Positions 1 through 12,776 of a stretch of 64,000 nt of DNA are shown here, piece after piece; position 1 is the stretch's first letter; every line of letters starts with the position of its first letter. Source of the stretch: Ga0077548 sp035440445 (GTDB lineage Bacteria; Pseudomonadota; Alphaproteobacteria; Rhizobiales; Xanthobacteraceae); the NCBI GenBank assembly GCA_035440445.1, contig DAORMJ010000016.1:1-64000 (forward strand), read 5' to 3'. The notes under the pieces are model-generated. The model worked only from the letters and a program-made list of their open reading frames with translations, ran no database searches and had not been told where the DNA came from. Made by a program: the position numbers and the translations under genes.

Positions 1-2242
<2,242 letters not shown>

Positions 2243-2317
2243 GTACGGGCAAATATCAGGCTGGCGCGCTGCTTTTGCGGCGGCGCGAGGGATATGAATC
2301 TCGCTAAGGCTCCGCGC

Positions 2318-2332
2318 GAACATAGTGAGAAC
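2318..2332 (-). promoter_or_regulatory. LexA (SOS) box of uvrA
   Basis: GAAC-ATAGTGA-GAAC, an exact match to the alphaproteobacterial LexA direct repeat GAAC-N7-GAAC, 76 bp upstream of the uvrA ATG. uvrA is a classic SOS gene. Matching boxes occur before ssb. Confidence 0.8.
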
Positions 2333-2414
2333 GGGGTCGTTTCGCTAGTGCGGTAACTGCATGACCTGTGTGTTCTGCACGAGCCCATGTAGGAGCGACA
2401 TTTTCCGAGTGTTT

Positions 2415-2439
2415 GGAACGAAATAGCGGGAAGGGCGTT
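2415..2439 (+). promoter_or_regulatory. EcfG-type general stress promoter of ku-ligD
   Basis: GGAAC (2415-2419), 16 bp spacer, CGTT (2436-2439): an exact match to the sigma-EcfG (RpoE2) consensus GGAAC-N16/17-CGTT of alphaproteobacteria. It lies 43 bp before the preferred ku ATG and points towards it. A Ku gene of Sinorhizobium meliloti is reported to be under RpoE2 control, which fits. Binding is not shown by the sequence. Confidence 0.7.
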
Positions 2440-2482
2440 TCCTACCGGCGGGGGCATGTTTGGCAGTAACCGGAGTATTGAG

Positions 2483-3367
2483 ATGCCCGCGCGCGCCTAC
2501 TGGACCGGCCGTATCCGGCTTTCCCTGGTTTCGATTCCGGTTCAGCTCTATGGAGCAACCAAATCCGGCGCGCGGCTGTCCTTCAACCAGATCCATGAAC
2601 CGAGCGGAAAGCGCATCCGCTACGAGAAGGTTGTGCCCGGTATCGGACCTGTCGAGGCCGACGAAATCGTAAAGGGCTACGAGGTCGAGAAGGGCAAATA
2701 TGTCCTGCTGACGGACGCAGAGATCGATGACGTCAAGCTCGAAGCCAAGCGCACCATCGATCTCGTGCAGTTCGTCGGCGAGGACGAGATCGATCCAGTC
2801 TATTTCGAGGGCGCCTATTATATCGCGCCCGAAGACGACGAAGACGGGCAGGAAGCCTATGTCGTGCTTCGTGACGCGCTGAATAAGGAAAAGAAGATCG
2901 GCCTCGGCCAGATCGTGGTGCGCGGAAAGGCCGGCATCGTTGCGATCCGCGCCGCCGGCAAGGGGCTTTTGCTCCAGATGCTCCACTACGCCGACGAAGT
3001 GCAGAAGGCCGACAAGTTCTTCGAAGACGTGCCGGCGAAGAAGCCCGACAGCGAGATGGTGGCGCTCGCCTCCGAACTGATCGAGAAGAAGACCAAGAAA
3101 TTCGATCCGGCAGCCTTCCACGACAAATACACCGATGCGCTCAAAGAGCTGATCGAAGCCAAGCAAGAGAAGCGCGCACCGCGCGCGATCGAAGAAGCCG
3201 AGCTTCCCTCGAACGTCATCAATCTGATGGAAGCGCTCAAACGCAGCGTCGGCAAGAAGGCATCCGGCGCGAAAGCAGAAGACAAAGAGAAGAAGCCTGC
3301 GAAGCGCTCGAAGCGTGCGGCAAAATCCGCGCGCGGAGCCGCGAAGCGCAGCAGAAAGGTAGCTTAG
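2483..3367 (+). CDS. ku: Ku, bacterial non-homologous end-joining DNA-end binding protein
   Basis: Ring-forming homodimer that binds double-strand ends and recruits LigD. The chosen start is ATG 2483 (MPARAYWTGRIRLSLVSIPV), the usual N-terminus of the family, preceded by a CGGAG-type ribosome site; an in-frame ATG at 2456 would add nine unsupported residues. The product is 294 aa, normal for bacterial Ku. The body is the Ku core (VSIPVQLYGAT near the start, EKKIGLGQIVVRGKA in the middle), followed by a lysine/arginine-rich tail from about residue 255, known in other Ku proteins to help sliding on DNA. The stop is two bases before the ligD ATG, so the pair forms an operon. An EcfG-type promoter precedes it. 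Confidence 0.95.
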   Translation: MPARAYWTGRIRLSLVSIPVQLYGATKSGARLSFNQIHEPSGKRIRYEKVVPGIGPVEADEIVKGYEVEKGKYVLLTDAEIDDVKLEAKRTIDLVQFVGEDEIDPVYFEGAYYIAPEDDEDGQEAYVVLRDALNKEKKIGLGQIVVRGKAGIVAIRAAGKGLLLQMLHYADEVQKADKFFEDVPAKKPDSEMVALASELIEKKTKKFDPAAFHDKYTDALKELIEAKQEKRAPRAIEEAELPSNVINLMEALKRSVGKKASGAKAEDKEKKPAKRSKRAAKSARGAAKRSRKVA

Positions 3368-3369
3368 GA

Positions 3370-4131
3370 ATGACGGCAGACCATCTGGACACGTACCGCG
3401 CGAAGCGGGACTTTTCGCGTACCAGCGAGCCGGAAGGCGCGCAGAAGTCTTTGCGGAAAGGCAAAGGCCATGCCTACCTCATCCAGAAGCATGAGGCACG
3501 CAACCTGCACTTCGATTTCCGCCTTGAGCATGAGGGTGTCTTGAAAAGCTGGGCGATCCCGCGCGGCCCCAGCATGGACCCCGGCGACAAGCGCCTTGCG
3601 GTCCGCACCGAGGATCACCCGATCGAATATGGCAGCTTTGAAGGCTCCATTCCGAAAGGCCAGTACGGCGGCGGCACAGTGATGCTGTGGGACGAAGGCA
3701 CCTGGGAGCCGCTTGAAGATCCGGACGAAGGCTTCAAGGAAGGCAAACTGAAATTCATCGTGCATGGCAAGCGGCTGCACGGAGCTTTCGCGCTGGTGCG
3801 CCTGCGCTCCGATACGGGACGCAAGCAAGGCAAGGAGAACTGGCTTCTCATCAAGGAGAAGGACGAGTTCGCGCGGCCGGGCGAGGGCGGCAACCTCGTC
3901 GAAAGCCAGCTCACCAGCGTTCGATCCGAGCGGGAGATGGAAGAGATTTCGCTCAGCCCCGCCGAGTGGCACTCGAACGAGTCCGTCGAGAGCAATGTGA
4001 AGCGCCTGAAAGGCGTGAAGCGTGCGACTTCGGCGAGGCGCGCACCGCGCGCACGGGCGTCCTCGCCGCGGGCATCCGCGAAGAAAACGGTGACGGCGAA
4101 GAAGAAAAGGAAGCGCAAAAGTTCTTCCTGA
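3370..4131 (+). CDS. ligD: LigD 3'-phosphoesterase (PE) domain part, upstream of a frameshift
   Basis: N-terminal part of the multifunctional NHEJ ligase. The PE domain removes 3' phosphates and ribonucleotides from broken ends. Visible motifs are NLHFDFRLE, SWAIPRGP, TEDHPIEYGSFEG and IPKGQYGGG, containing the family's catalytic histidines. The reading frame ends at TGA 4129-4131 inside the lysine-rich linker that normally joins PE to the ligase domain; the ligase domain continues in the +1 frame at once (see next feature). Full LigD of the Pseudomonas-type order PE-LIG-POL is about 850-900 aa; removing one base in the AAAA run near 4105-4108 would give 878 aa. Either a sequencing error, a real inactivating frameshift, or recoding. 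Confidence 0.9.
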   Translation: MTADHLDTYRAKRDFSRTSEPEGAQKSLRKGKGHAYLIQKHEARNLHFDFRLEHEGVLKSWAIPRGPSMDPGDKRLAVRTEDHPIEYGSFEGSIPKGQYGGGTVMLWDEGTWEPLEDPDEGFKEGKLKFIVHGKRLHGAFALVRLRSDTGRKQGKENWLLIKEKDEFARPGEGGNLVESQLTSVRSEREMEEISLSPAEWHSNESVESNVKRLKGVKRATSARRAPRARASSPRASAKKTVTAKKKRKRKSSS

Positions 4132-6007
4132 GTTCGTCGCTCCCCAGCTCGCAACGCTTGTCGACGCGCCGCCCGCCGGCGCTGAATGGCTGCATGAGAT
4201 CAAGTTCGACGGCTACCGTGCGATTGCCGCGGTAGCGGGCGATCAGGTGCGTATTTTCACGCGCAACGGCCTCGACTGGAGCGGACGCTTTGCACCGCTC
4301 ATTCCTGCGCTGCAAGCGCTCGATGTTGAGAGCGCACTGTTGGATGGCGAGATCGCCGTCGCCGATAAGAGCGGCCATACCGATTTCGGCGCATTGCAGG
4401 ATGCGCTAGCGCAGGGCCGTGGCGGCTTTGCTTACTACCTGTTCGACTTGCTCGAACTCGATGGCGAAGACCTACGCAAACAGCCGTTGCTGGAGCGCAA
4501 GAAACGCCTCGAAAAAATTCTCGCTCCGCTTCGCGGCAAAGGTCCGCTTTCTCTTTCCGAGCACATCAAAGGCGCTGGCGGAAACGTCTTTGCTCGCGCC
4601 TGCGATCTGAAACTCGAAGGGATCATCTCCAAGCGCGCGGACGCGCCCTATCGATCCGGCCGGCAGGCGAGCTGGCTCAAGTCGAAATGCGGCATGGAGC
4701 AGGAGTTCGTCATCATCGGCTGGCGTCCGTCGGACAAGAAGGGCCGCGCCTTTTCTTCGCTCCTCTTGGCGCTCCGCGAGGAAGGCAAGCTGCGCTATGC
4801 CGGCCGCGTCGGCAGCGGCTATTCCGGTGCGCGGCTTGAGTCGCTCGAAACGGAATTCAAAAGGCTTTCGTGCCGCAGGCCCGCGGTGGAGGATGTTCCG
4901 CCCGTCATCGCGCGAAATGCGAAATTCGTCGAACCGAAGCTGGTTGCCGAAATCGAATTTCGCGGCTGGACGCGCGAAGGCCTGATCCGGCAAGGCGCGT
5001 TCAAAGGATTGCGGGAAGACAAGCCGGCGCAGGAAATCGTTCGGGAGATGCCGATGGCGAAGAAGGTGGCGACGAAGAAAGCGGCCGCTTCATCGAGAGG
5101 ACCGGCTGCGGGCGCGTCGGCAAGGAAATCATCGAAGGACGAGGAAATCATCGAGGGCGTGCGCGTCACGCATCCCGACAAGGTGCTGTTTGCCGATCAG
5201 GGCATCACCAAGCGCGAGTTGATCGCGCACTACATTGCGGTTGCCGATCGAATGTTACCGCATATTGCGAACCGCCCGATCAGCCTCGTGCGTTGCCCGG
5301 ACGGCGAGGGCGGCGAATGTTTCTTCCAGAAACATGCGTCGAAGGGCTTTCCGGAGGAGTTTCACGCCGTTCCGATCCGAGAAAGCGCGGGCGAGAAAGA
5401 CTATCTCTACATCGACAGCCTGCAGGGCCTGATCGCCGCAGTGCAGATGGGCGCGCTCGAACTGCATCTGTGGGGCGCGCATGTCGATAGCGTCGAGAAG
5501 CCGGACCGGATGGTGTTCGACTTCGATCCCGACGAAGACGTTTCCTTCGCGAAGGTGAAGGAAGCGGCCAAGAAGATGCGCGGGAGGCTGAAGGCGCTGA
5601 GGCTCGAGTCATTCGCCATGGCGACGGGCGGGAAGGGCCTGCACGTCGTGGTGCCGCTTGAGCCCGGACACTCGTGGGAAGAGCATCGCAACTTCGCCGA
5701 GGCGATGGCGCGGCTCATGGCCGAAGAGGAACCCGAGCGCTTCGTCGCCACCATGTCGAAGGCGAAACGGAAGGGGAAAATCTTCGTGGACTATCTGCGC
5801 AACACGCGGGGCGCGACCGCGATTGCTCCGTACTCGTCGCGGGCCCGAAAGGGCGCACCTTACGCGGTGCCGGTCGCTTGGACGTCGCTCGCGAAGCTCG
5901 CGAATGCCCATCCGTTCTCCATCGGCGAGAAGCCGCGGGGCGATCCCTGGAAAGGCTATGCGAAGGTCTCGCAGCGGCTGCCGAACCCCGGCAAGAGGGC
6001 GCGCTAA
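4094..6007 (+). CDS. ligD: LigD ATP-dependent ligase and primase-polymerase domains, downstream of a frameshift
   Basis: Open frame for LIG then POL. The ligase part begins LPEFVAPQLATLVDAPP and has motif I EIKFDGYR with the adenylated lysine at 4202-4204, motif IV EGIISKR and motif V WLKSK. The polymerase part begins near 5141 (IIEGVRVTHPDKVLF) with metal-binding FDFDPDED and FVDYLRNTRGATAIAPYS. No ATG, GTG or TTG lies between the frame opening (4094) and the catalytic lysine; the first is GTG 4247, after it. So this half cannot make an active ligase on its own and must be reached by joining to the PE frame. If the shift is real, this is a broken NHEJ ligase. Confidence 0.9.
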   Translation, partial: RRRRKGSAKVLPEFVAPQLATLVDAPPAGAEWLHEIKFDGYRAIAAVAGDQVRIFTRNGLDWSGRFAPLIPALQALDVESALLDGEIAVADKSGHTDFGALQDALAQGRGGFAYYLFDLLELDGEDLRKQPLLERKKRLEKILAPLRGKGPLSLSEHIKGAGGNVFARACDLKLEGIISKRADAPYRSGRQASWLKSKCGMEQEFVIIGWRPSDKKGRAFSSLLLALREEGKLRYAGRVGSGYSGARLESLETEFKRLSCRRPAVEDVPPVIARNAKFVEPKLVAEIEFRGWTREGLIRQGAFKGLREDKPAQEIVREMPMAKKVATKKAAASSRGPAAGASARKSSKDEEIIEGVRVTHPDKVLFADQGITKRELIAHYIAVADRMLPHIANRPISLVRCPDGEGGECFFQKHASKGFPEEFHAVPIRESAGEKDYLYIDSLQGLIAAVQMGALELHLWGAHVDSVEKPDRMVFDFDPDEDVSFAKVKEAAKKMRGRLKALRLESFAMATGGKGLHVVVPLEPGHSWEEHRNFAEAMARLMAEEEPERFVATMSKAKRKGKIFVDYLRNTRGATAIAPYSSRARKGAPYAVPVAWTSLAKLANAHPFSIGEKPRGDPWKGYAKVSQRLPNPGKRAR

Positions 6008-6057
6008 GTTGTTGTCGGACCGTCACAAAGGTTAATTCCGCGCCTTGGAAAAGGCCG

Positions 6058-6072
6058 GAACCTTTCGCGAAC
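6058..6072 (+). promoter_or_regulatory. LexA (SOS) box 1 of ssb
   Basis: GAAC-CTTTCGC-GAAC, exact alphaproteobacterial LexA repeat, 274 bp before the ssb ATG. Confidence 0.7.
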
Positions 6073-6161
6073 ATTCGCGCTCCAGATGAACTTCAAGGCG
6101 CAACGGCCCCGCCAGCGGAAAACCCGACTTGTCCCCTTGCGGCACGGCTTTGCAGTCGATA

Positions 6162-6176
6162 GAACATAACAAGAAC
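6162..6176 (+). promoter_or_regulatory. LexA (SOS) box 2 of ssb
   Basis: GAAC-ATAACAA-GAAC, second exact LexA repeat, 104 bp (about ten helical turns) downstream of box 1 and 170 bp before the ssb ATG. Confidence 0.75.
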
Positions 6177-6345
6177 GGCGCAGTTTACCCCGCTGGGGTC
6201 CGCGCCTGTGGATAAACTCTTAACGCTGGTGGCCATGCGCGCGCGAGAGTGTGGAAAAGCCGCGAACAGCGCGGGTCGCGTGGGGAATAACGGCTAGGGT
6301 GCCGGGCCGCCGGTAGCGGCAGTATTCGGAAGCGGAGCAAGTGTG

Positions 6346-6819
6346 ATGGCAGGCAGTGTCAACAAAGTAATTCTCGTAGGTAATCTTGGCGCTGATCCTG
6401 AAATCCGCCGCACCAATGACGGCAGGCCGATCGCCAATCTGCGCGTCGCGACCTCTGAGTCCTGGAAGGACAAGGCGACCGGCGAGCGCCGCGAGAAGAC
6501 CGAGTGGCATCGCGTCGTGATCTTCAACGAAGGGCTTTGCCGGATCGCCGAGCAATACCTGAAGAAGGGCTCGAAGATTTACATCGAGGGCCAGTTGCAG
6601 ACCCGCAAATGGCAGGACAAGGACGGCCAGGATCGCTATTCGACCGAGGTCGTACTGCAGGGCTTCAACTCGCAGCTGACCATGCTCGATGGACGTGGCG
6701 GCAGTGCCGGTTTGTCGGACGAAGGCGGTTCGGACTTCGGTTCGAGCGGGCCGATCTCCAAGCCGCGTTCGGTCAGCGGCAACAAGCGCAACGAACTCGA
6801 CGACGATATTCCGTTCTAA
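6346..6819 (+). CDS. ssb: Single-stranded DNA-binding protein
   Basis: Homotetrameric SSB that coats single-stranded DNA in replication, recombination and repair. The chosen start is ATG 6346 (MAGSVNKVILVGNLG); an overlapping GTG at 6343 gives one extra residue. The product is 157 aa: an OB fold (residues 1 to about 110, with GRPIANLRVATSESW and EWHRVVIF), a short flexible linker rich in G/S, and the acidic tip DDDIPF that docks repair proteins. In many relatives ssb sits beside uvrA facing the other way; here ku-ligD separates them. Two LexA boxes upstream indicate SOS induction. Confidence 0.97.
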   Translation: MAGSVNKVILVGNLGADPEIRRTNDGRPIANLRVATSESWKDKATGERREKTEWHRVVIFNEGLCRIAEQYLKKGSKIYIEGQLQTRKWQDKDGQDRYSTEVVLQGFNSQLTMLDGRGGSAGLSDEGGSDFGSSGPISKPRSVSGNKRNELDDDIPF

Positions 6820-6825
6820 AAATCC

Positions 6826-8112
6826 ATGCGCGTTCTCGTCACCGGCGCCTACGGCTTCATCGGGTCGGCGGTGGTGGCGGAGCTTGTCGCCTCCGGTCAC
6901 GAGGTGACCGGGGCGGGGCGTAATGTCGTTCGCGCCGCGCGTTCGCGGCCGGATGTGCGCTGGGTCGCGTTCGATATGGCGGCTGCAACTCGCCCGGAAG
7001 ACTGGGCTCCATATCTGCGAGACATTGATGCGGTGGTGAACTGCGCCGGACTGTTGCAGGACGGCCCAGCCGACGATGTTGCGGCCGTGCAGCGCGACGC
7101 GATGCGGGCTTTGTTTTCTGCCTGCGCGAAGCAGGGCGTTCGCCGCGTCGTCCATATTTCCGCGATCGGCCTCGACGCCGATACGGCCTTCGCGCGCACC
7201 AAGCGTGATGCGGATGCAGCGTTGATGGCATCGAAGCTCGACTGGATCGTGTTGCGTCCGTCGATCGTGGTCGGACGCAATGTCTATGGCGGCACCGCGC
7301 TGATCCGCGCGCTCGCGGCCTTGCCGGTCTTCCCGGCGACGTCGCGGGATGCGCTGCTGCAGCCCGTACAGGTGACGGACCTCGCCAAAGCGGTCGCCTA
7401 TTTCCTGCGGCCCGAAGCACCGGTGAAGAACCTGCTTGAAGTCGCGGGCCCCGAGCGTTTGCGGCTTTCGCAACTGGTCGCGCGGTATCGGCAATGGCTC
7501 GGCTATGCGCCTGCACGCAGCATACGCATACCCGGCTGGCTGCAGGCCGGTGTTTTCCGTCTGGGCGACGCCATAAGCTGGCTCGGCTGGCGGCCGCCGG
7601 TCCGGACCACCGCGCTCAAACAACTCGAGCGCGACATTGTCGGCGATGATCGCGGCTGGACCTCGGTGACCGGGATCGCCGCCGAAACCACGCGCGATCA
7701 ACTCGCGCGCGAACCGGCCTCCGTGCAGGAGCGCTGGTTCGGCGCGATGTTCCTCCTGAAGCCGATCCTGTTCGGCGGCCTCGCGCTGTTCTGGATTGCG
7801 ACCGGTGTGATGACGCTCGGCCCCGCACGCGACGCCGGCGTGCAATATCTGCAGCAGGCAGGCCTCGGTTCGTGGAGTCTTGCTGTCGCCATAGCCGGCG
7901 CATTTGCGGACATTGTTATCGGCATGGGGATTGCGCTCCGCCGTACCGCGCGCGGCGCATTGTTCGCCTCGATCCTGCTTTCGGTCAGCTATCTCGTTCT
8001 GGGCGGCGTAATGCTCCCGGTACTTTGGTCCGATCCGCTCGGGCCGTTGTTCAAGATCGTTCCGGTTCTGCTGGCATCCTTCGCGGCACTCGCGATCCTG
8101 GACGATCGCTGA
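6826..8112 (+). CDS. SDR/NAD-dependent epimerase-like protein fused to a DoxX-like membrane domain
   Basis: 428 aa. Residues 1 to about 290 are an atypical/extended SDR fold: MRVLVTGAYGFIGSAVV gives the Rossmann nucleotide site and VVNCAGLLQDGP follows; the usual YxxxK is not obvious, as in NmrA-like members. From about residue 300 come four hydrophobic segments (LLKPILFGGLALFWIATGV and others) resembling the DoxX-like family, so the enzyme is probably anchored in the inner membrane. The substrate is unknown. It starts 6 bp after ssb and its stop overlaps the start of the next gene (TGATG at 8110-8114), suggesting co-expression with that membrane protein. Related SDR-DoxX fusions exist but have no settled function. 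Confidence 0.75.
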   Translation: MRVLVTGAYGFIGSAVVAELVASGHEVTGAGRNVVRAARSRPDVRWVAFDMAAATRPEDWAPYLRDIDAVVNCAGLLQDGPADDVAAVQRDAMRALFSACAKQGVRRVVHISAIGLDADTAFARTKRDADAALMASKLDWIVLRPSIVVGRNVYGGTALIRALAALPVFPATSRDALLQPVQVTDLAKAVAYFLRPEAPVKNLLEVAGPERLRLSQLVARYRQWLGYAPARSIRIPGWLQAGVFRLGDAISWLGWRPPVRTTALKQLERDIVGDDRGWTSVTGIAAETTRDQLAREPASVQERWFGAMFLLKPILFGGLALFWIATGVMTLGPARDAGVQYLQQAGLGSWSLAVAIAGAFADIVIGMGIALRRTARGALFASILLSVSYLVLGGVMLPVLWSDPLGPLFKIVPVLLASFAALAILDDR

Positions 8113-8582
8113 TGGGCTATTTCGATCTGAAGTTTCTGCACATCATCGGCGCAGCCGTTTTGCTCGGCACGGGTGCCGGCATCGCCTTCTTCATGGTGAT
8201 GGCCCATGCCTCGAAAGACGTCCGCCTGATCGCCGGCGTTGCGCGGATCGTGGTGATCGCGGATTTCCTGTTCACGGCGACCGCAGTGGTGCTGCAACCG
8301 GTGACCGGGCTTTCGCTTGCCTATGTGCAGAACTATCCGCTCACGTCGAGCTGGATCGTGGCGTCGGTTGCGCTCTACCTCGTCATCGGCGCGTTCTGGC
8401 TGCCGGTGGTCTATTTCCAGATGCGTATGCGCGCACTTTCGGCAGAGGCGCTTCGCAGCAATGCGCCGCTGCCTCCGGATTACTATTGGTATTATCGCAT
8501 CTGGTTCGCCTTCGGCTTTCCTGCTTTCTTCGCGATCGTGATTATCTTCTGGCTCATGATCGCGCGTCCGCAGCTTTGGTGA
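8112..8582 (+). CDS. DUF2269-type integral membrane protein
   Basis: 156 aa with four hydrophobic segments: roughly residues 8-28, 45-68, 80-103 and 130-152. Motifs such as KFLHIIGAAVLLGTGAG and the C-terminal WYYRIWFAFGFPAFF resemble the DUF2269 family of inner-membrane proteins of unknown role. It overlaps the stop of the SDR-DoxX gene by one base, so the two probably act together. No catalytic motif was recognised. Confidence 0.75.
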   Translation: MGYFDLKFLHIIGAAVLLGTGAGIAFFMVMAHASKDVRLIAGVARIVVIADFLFTATAVVLQPVTGLSLAYVQNYPLTSSWIVASVALYLVIGAFWLPVVYFQMRMRALSAEALRSNAPLPPDYYWYYRIWFAFGFPAFFAIVIIFWLMIARPQLW

Positions 8583-8659
8583 GGTGGCTCTTGCGCGCCC
8601 GGTAAAGTTGGCGTTGCATGGCGGTAACGCCGCACCATAGCGGCGGCCCGGAGGACGCC

Positions 8660-9817
8660 ATGAAATTCGTTATACGATTTGCAGCACTCGCTGCATTCGC
8701 GCTGCTTCCTGCGACGGCTTTTTTGCAGGACCTGATCGTCGAGAAAAAGACGTTCGAGATGCCGAGCTACACGACCGTCGGGGGACAGACGATCAAGAAC
8801 GTAAAGATCGGCTGGCAGGCGGCGGGAACGCTGAACGCGGACCGCTCCAACGTCATCCTGATCACGCACTTTTTCTCCGGCACCAGCCACGCCTTCGGCA
8901 AGTACAAGGCCGACGACAAGGCCGCGGGCTACTGGGATCCCATCATCGGCCCCGGCAAGGCGATCGACACCAACAAGTATTACGTGATCTCTTCCGACAC
9001 GCTCGTGAACTTGAGCCCGAACGCACTCGGCGTCGTCACGACCGGCCCCGCGAGCATCAATCCGGACACGGGCAAGCCCTACGGCATGAGCTTTCCGGTC
9101 GTGACCATGCGCGACTTCGTCAATGTGCAGAAGGCGCTGCTCGAGAGCCTCGGGATCAAGAAGCTGAAAGTCGTCGCCGGAGCCTCGATGGGCGGCTTGC
9201 AGGTCTATGAATGGGCGGCCGGCTATCCCGACATGGTCGAGAAGATCATTCCGGTGATCGCCGCCGCCGAGCCCGGTCCCTATCTCATGGGCTGGCTCAA
9301 TGTCTGGGCGGCCCCCATCATGCTCGATCCGAAGTGGAACGGCGGCGACTATTACGGCAAGGAAGCGCCCATCGAGGGTCTCGCGCAGTCGTTGAAGATC
9401 GTGACGCTGCAAGCGAACCAGTGGCAGTGGGCGGAGAAAGCCTTCGGGATGGCGCTCGCCAAGGAAGGCGACGATCCGGCCAAGAACTGGGGAGCGAAAT
9501 ACAAGATCGAGGCGACGCTGGACGCGGCAGGCAAGGCGCGCGCCGCCGTCTCCGACGCCAATCACTTCCTGTATCTCGTGAAGGCGAACCACACCTATTC
9601 CGCCGACGTTACGAAGATCAAGGCGCCGACCCTGATGATCTACGCGCCGAGCGATCTCGTGTTCACGGCGGAAATCGTGGAGCAGGGTGCGAAGAAGATC
9701 GCGGCGAACGGAACGCCGGTGCAGACCGTGAAGCTCGAAGGACCGAACGGCCATCTGCTCGGCGTCGTTGCGATCGCCCAGGCAAAGGACCAGATCGCGG
9801 CCTTCATCGAGAAGTAA
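8660..9817 (+). CDS. Secreted alpha/beta-hydrolase of the MetX (homoserine O-acetyltransferase-like) family
   Basis: 385 aa from ATG 8660, chosen for the GGAGG site at 8650-8654 and because it begins a clean signal peptide (MKFVIRFAALAAFALLPATA); an in-frame ATG at 8618 would bury it. The mature part has the MetX-like layout: VKIGWQAAGTLN, ITHFFSGTSHAFG, a nucleophile elbow GASMGG, and a late D/H pair (YAPSDLVF, GPNGHLLG). MetX enzymes are cytosolic methionine-pathway acyltransferases; a signal peptide makes that job unlikely, so this is better called a periplasmic hydrolase or acyltransferase of unknown substrate. A strong hairpin follows it. Confidence 0.75.
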   Translation: MKFVIRFAALAAFALLPATAFLQDLIVEKKTFEMPSYTTVGGQTIKNVKIGWQAAGTLNADRSNVILITHFFSGTSHAFGKYKADDKAAGYWDPIIGPGKAIDTNKYYVISSDTLVNLSPNALGVVTTGPASINPDTGKPYGMSFPVVTMRDFVNVQKALLESLGIKKLKVVAGASMGGLQVYEWAAGYPDMVEKIIPVIAAAEPGPYLMGWLNVWAAPIMLDPKWNGGDYYGKEAPIEGLAQSLKIVTLQANQWQWAEKAFGMALAKEGDDPAKNWGAKYKIEATLDAAGKARAAVSDANHFLYLVKANHTYSADVTKIKAPTLMIYAPSDLVFTAEIVEQGAKKIAANGTPVQTVKLEGPNGHLLGVVAIAQAKDQIAAFIEK

Positions 9818-9824
9818 TGTCTCC

Positions 9825-9860
9825 GAGGCGGCGAGGGCAAAAGGACACTCTCGCCGCCTC
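9825..9860 (+). terminator. Hairpin after the MetX-like hydrolase gene
   Basis: Perfect 11-bp inverted repeat (GAGGCGGCGAG / CTCGCCGCCTC) with a 14-base loop, eight bases after the stop codon. There is no T tract, so termination strength is uncertain. Confidence 0.5.
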
Positions 9861-10022
9861 GTGACAACCCGGGAACTGCCGCTCCGGCATATTCGTACAG
9901 GACGGCTTCCAAGTGATTGATTTCATTGGAAAACGTGTCGCCTGTTGTGGCCGGTAAAACTGGCTTTGGCGGCAGGAATCGGCTAGTAAACAAGCACTGT
10001 TCCATTCGGATAATTTGCACGC

Positions 10023-12734
<2,712 letters not shown>

Positions 12735-12776
12735 CGCCGCCTTGCCGGGCGGAACGGAGAAGGATAACCAGTCGGC

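Larger units (their letters stand above)
6008..6345. other. Intergenic region between ligD and ssb with two SOS boxes
   Basis: A 338-bp gap with no convincing gene. It holds two exact GAAC-N7-GAAC repeats 104 bp apart, listed separately. No clear terminator for ligD was seen. Confidence 0.7.

Noticed and set aside
9869..9895. EcfG-like promoter before gyrA (GGAAC, 17 bp, CGTA)
   Set aside because: The -10 element mismatches the CGTT consensus and gyrA is a housekeeping gene.
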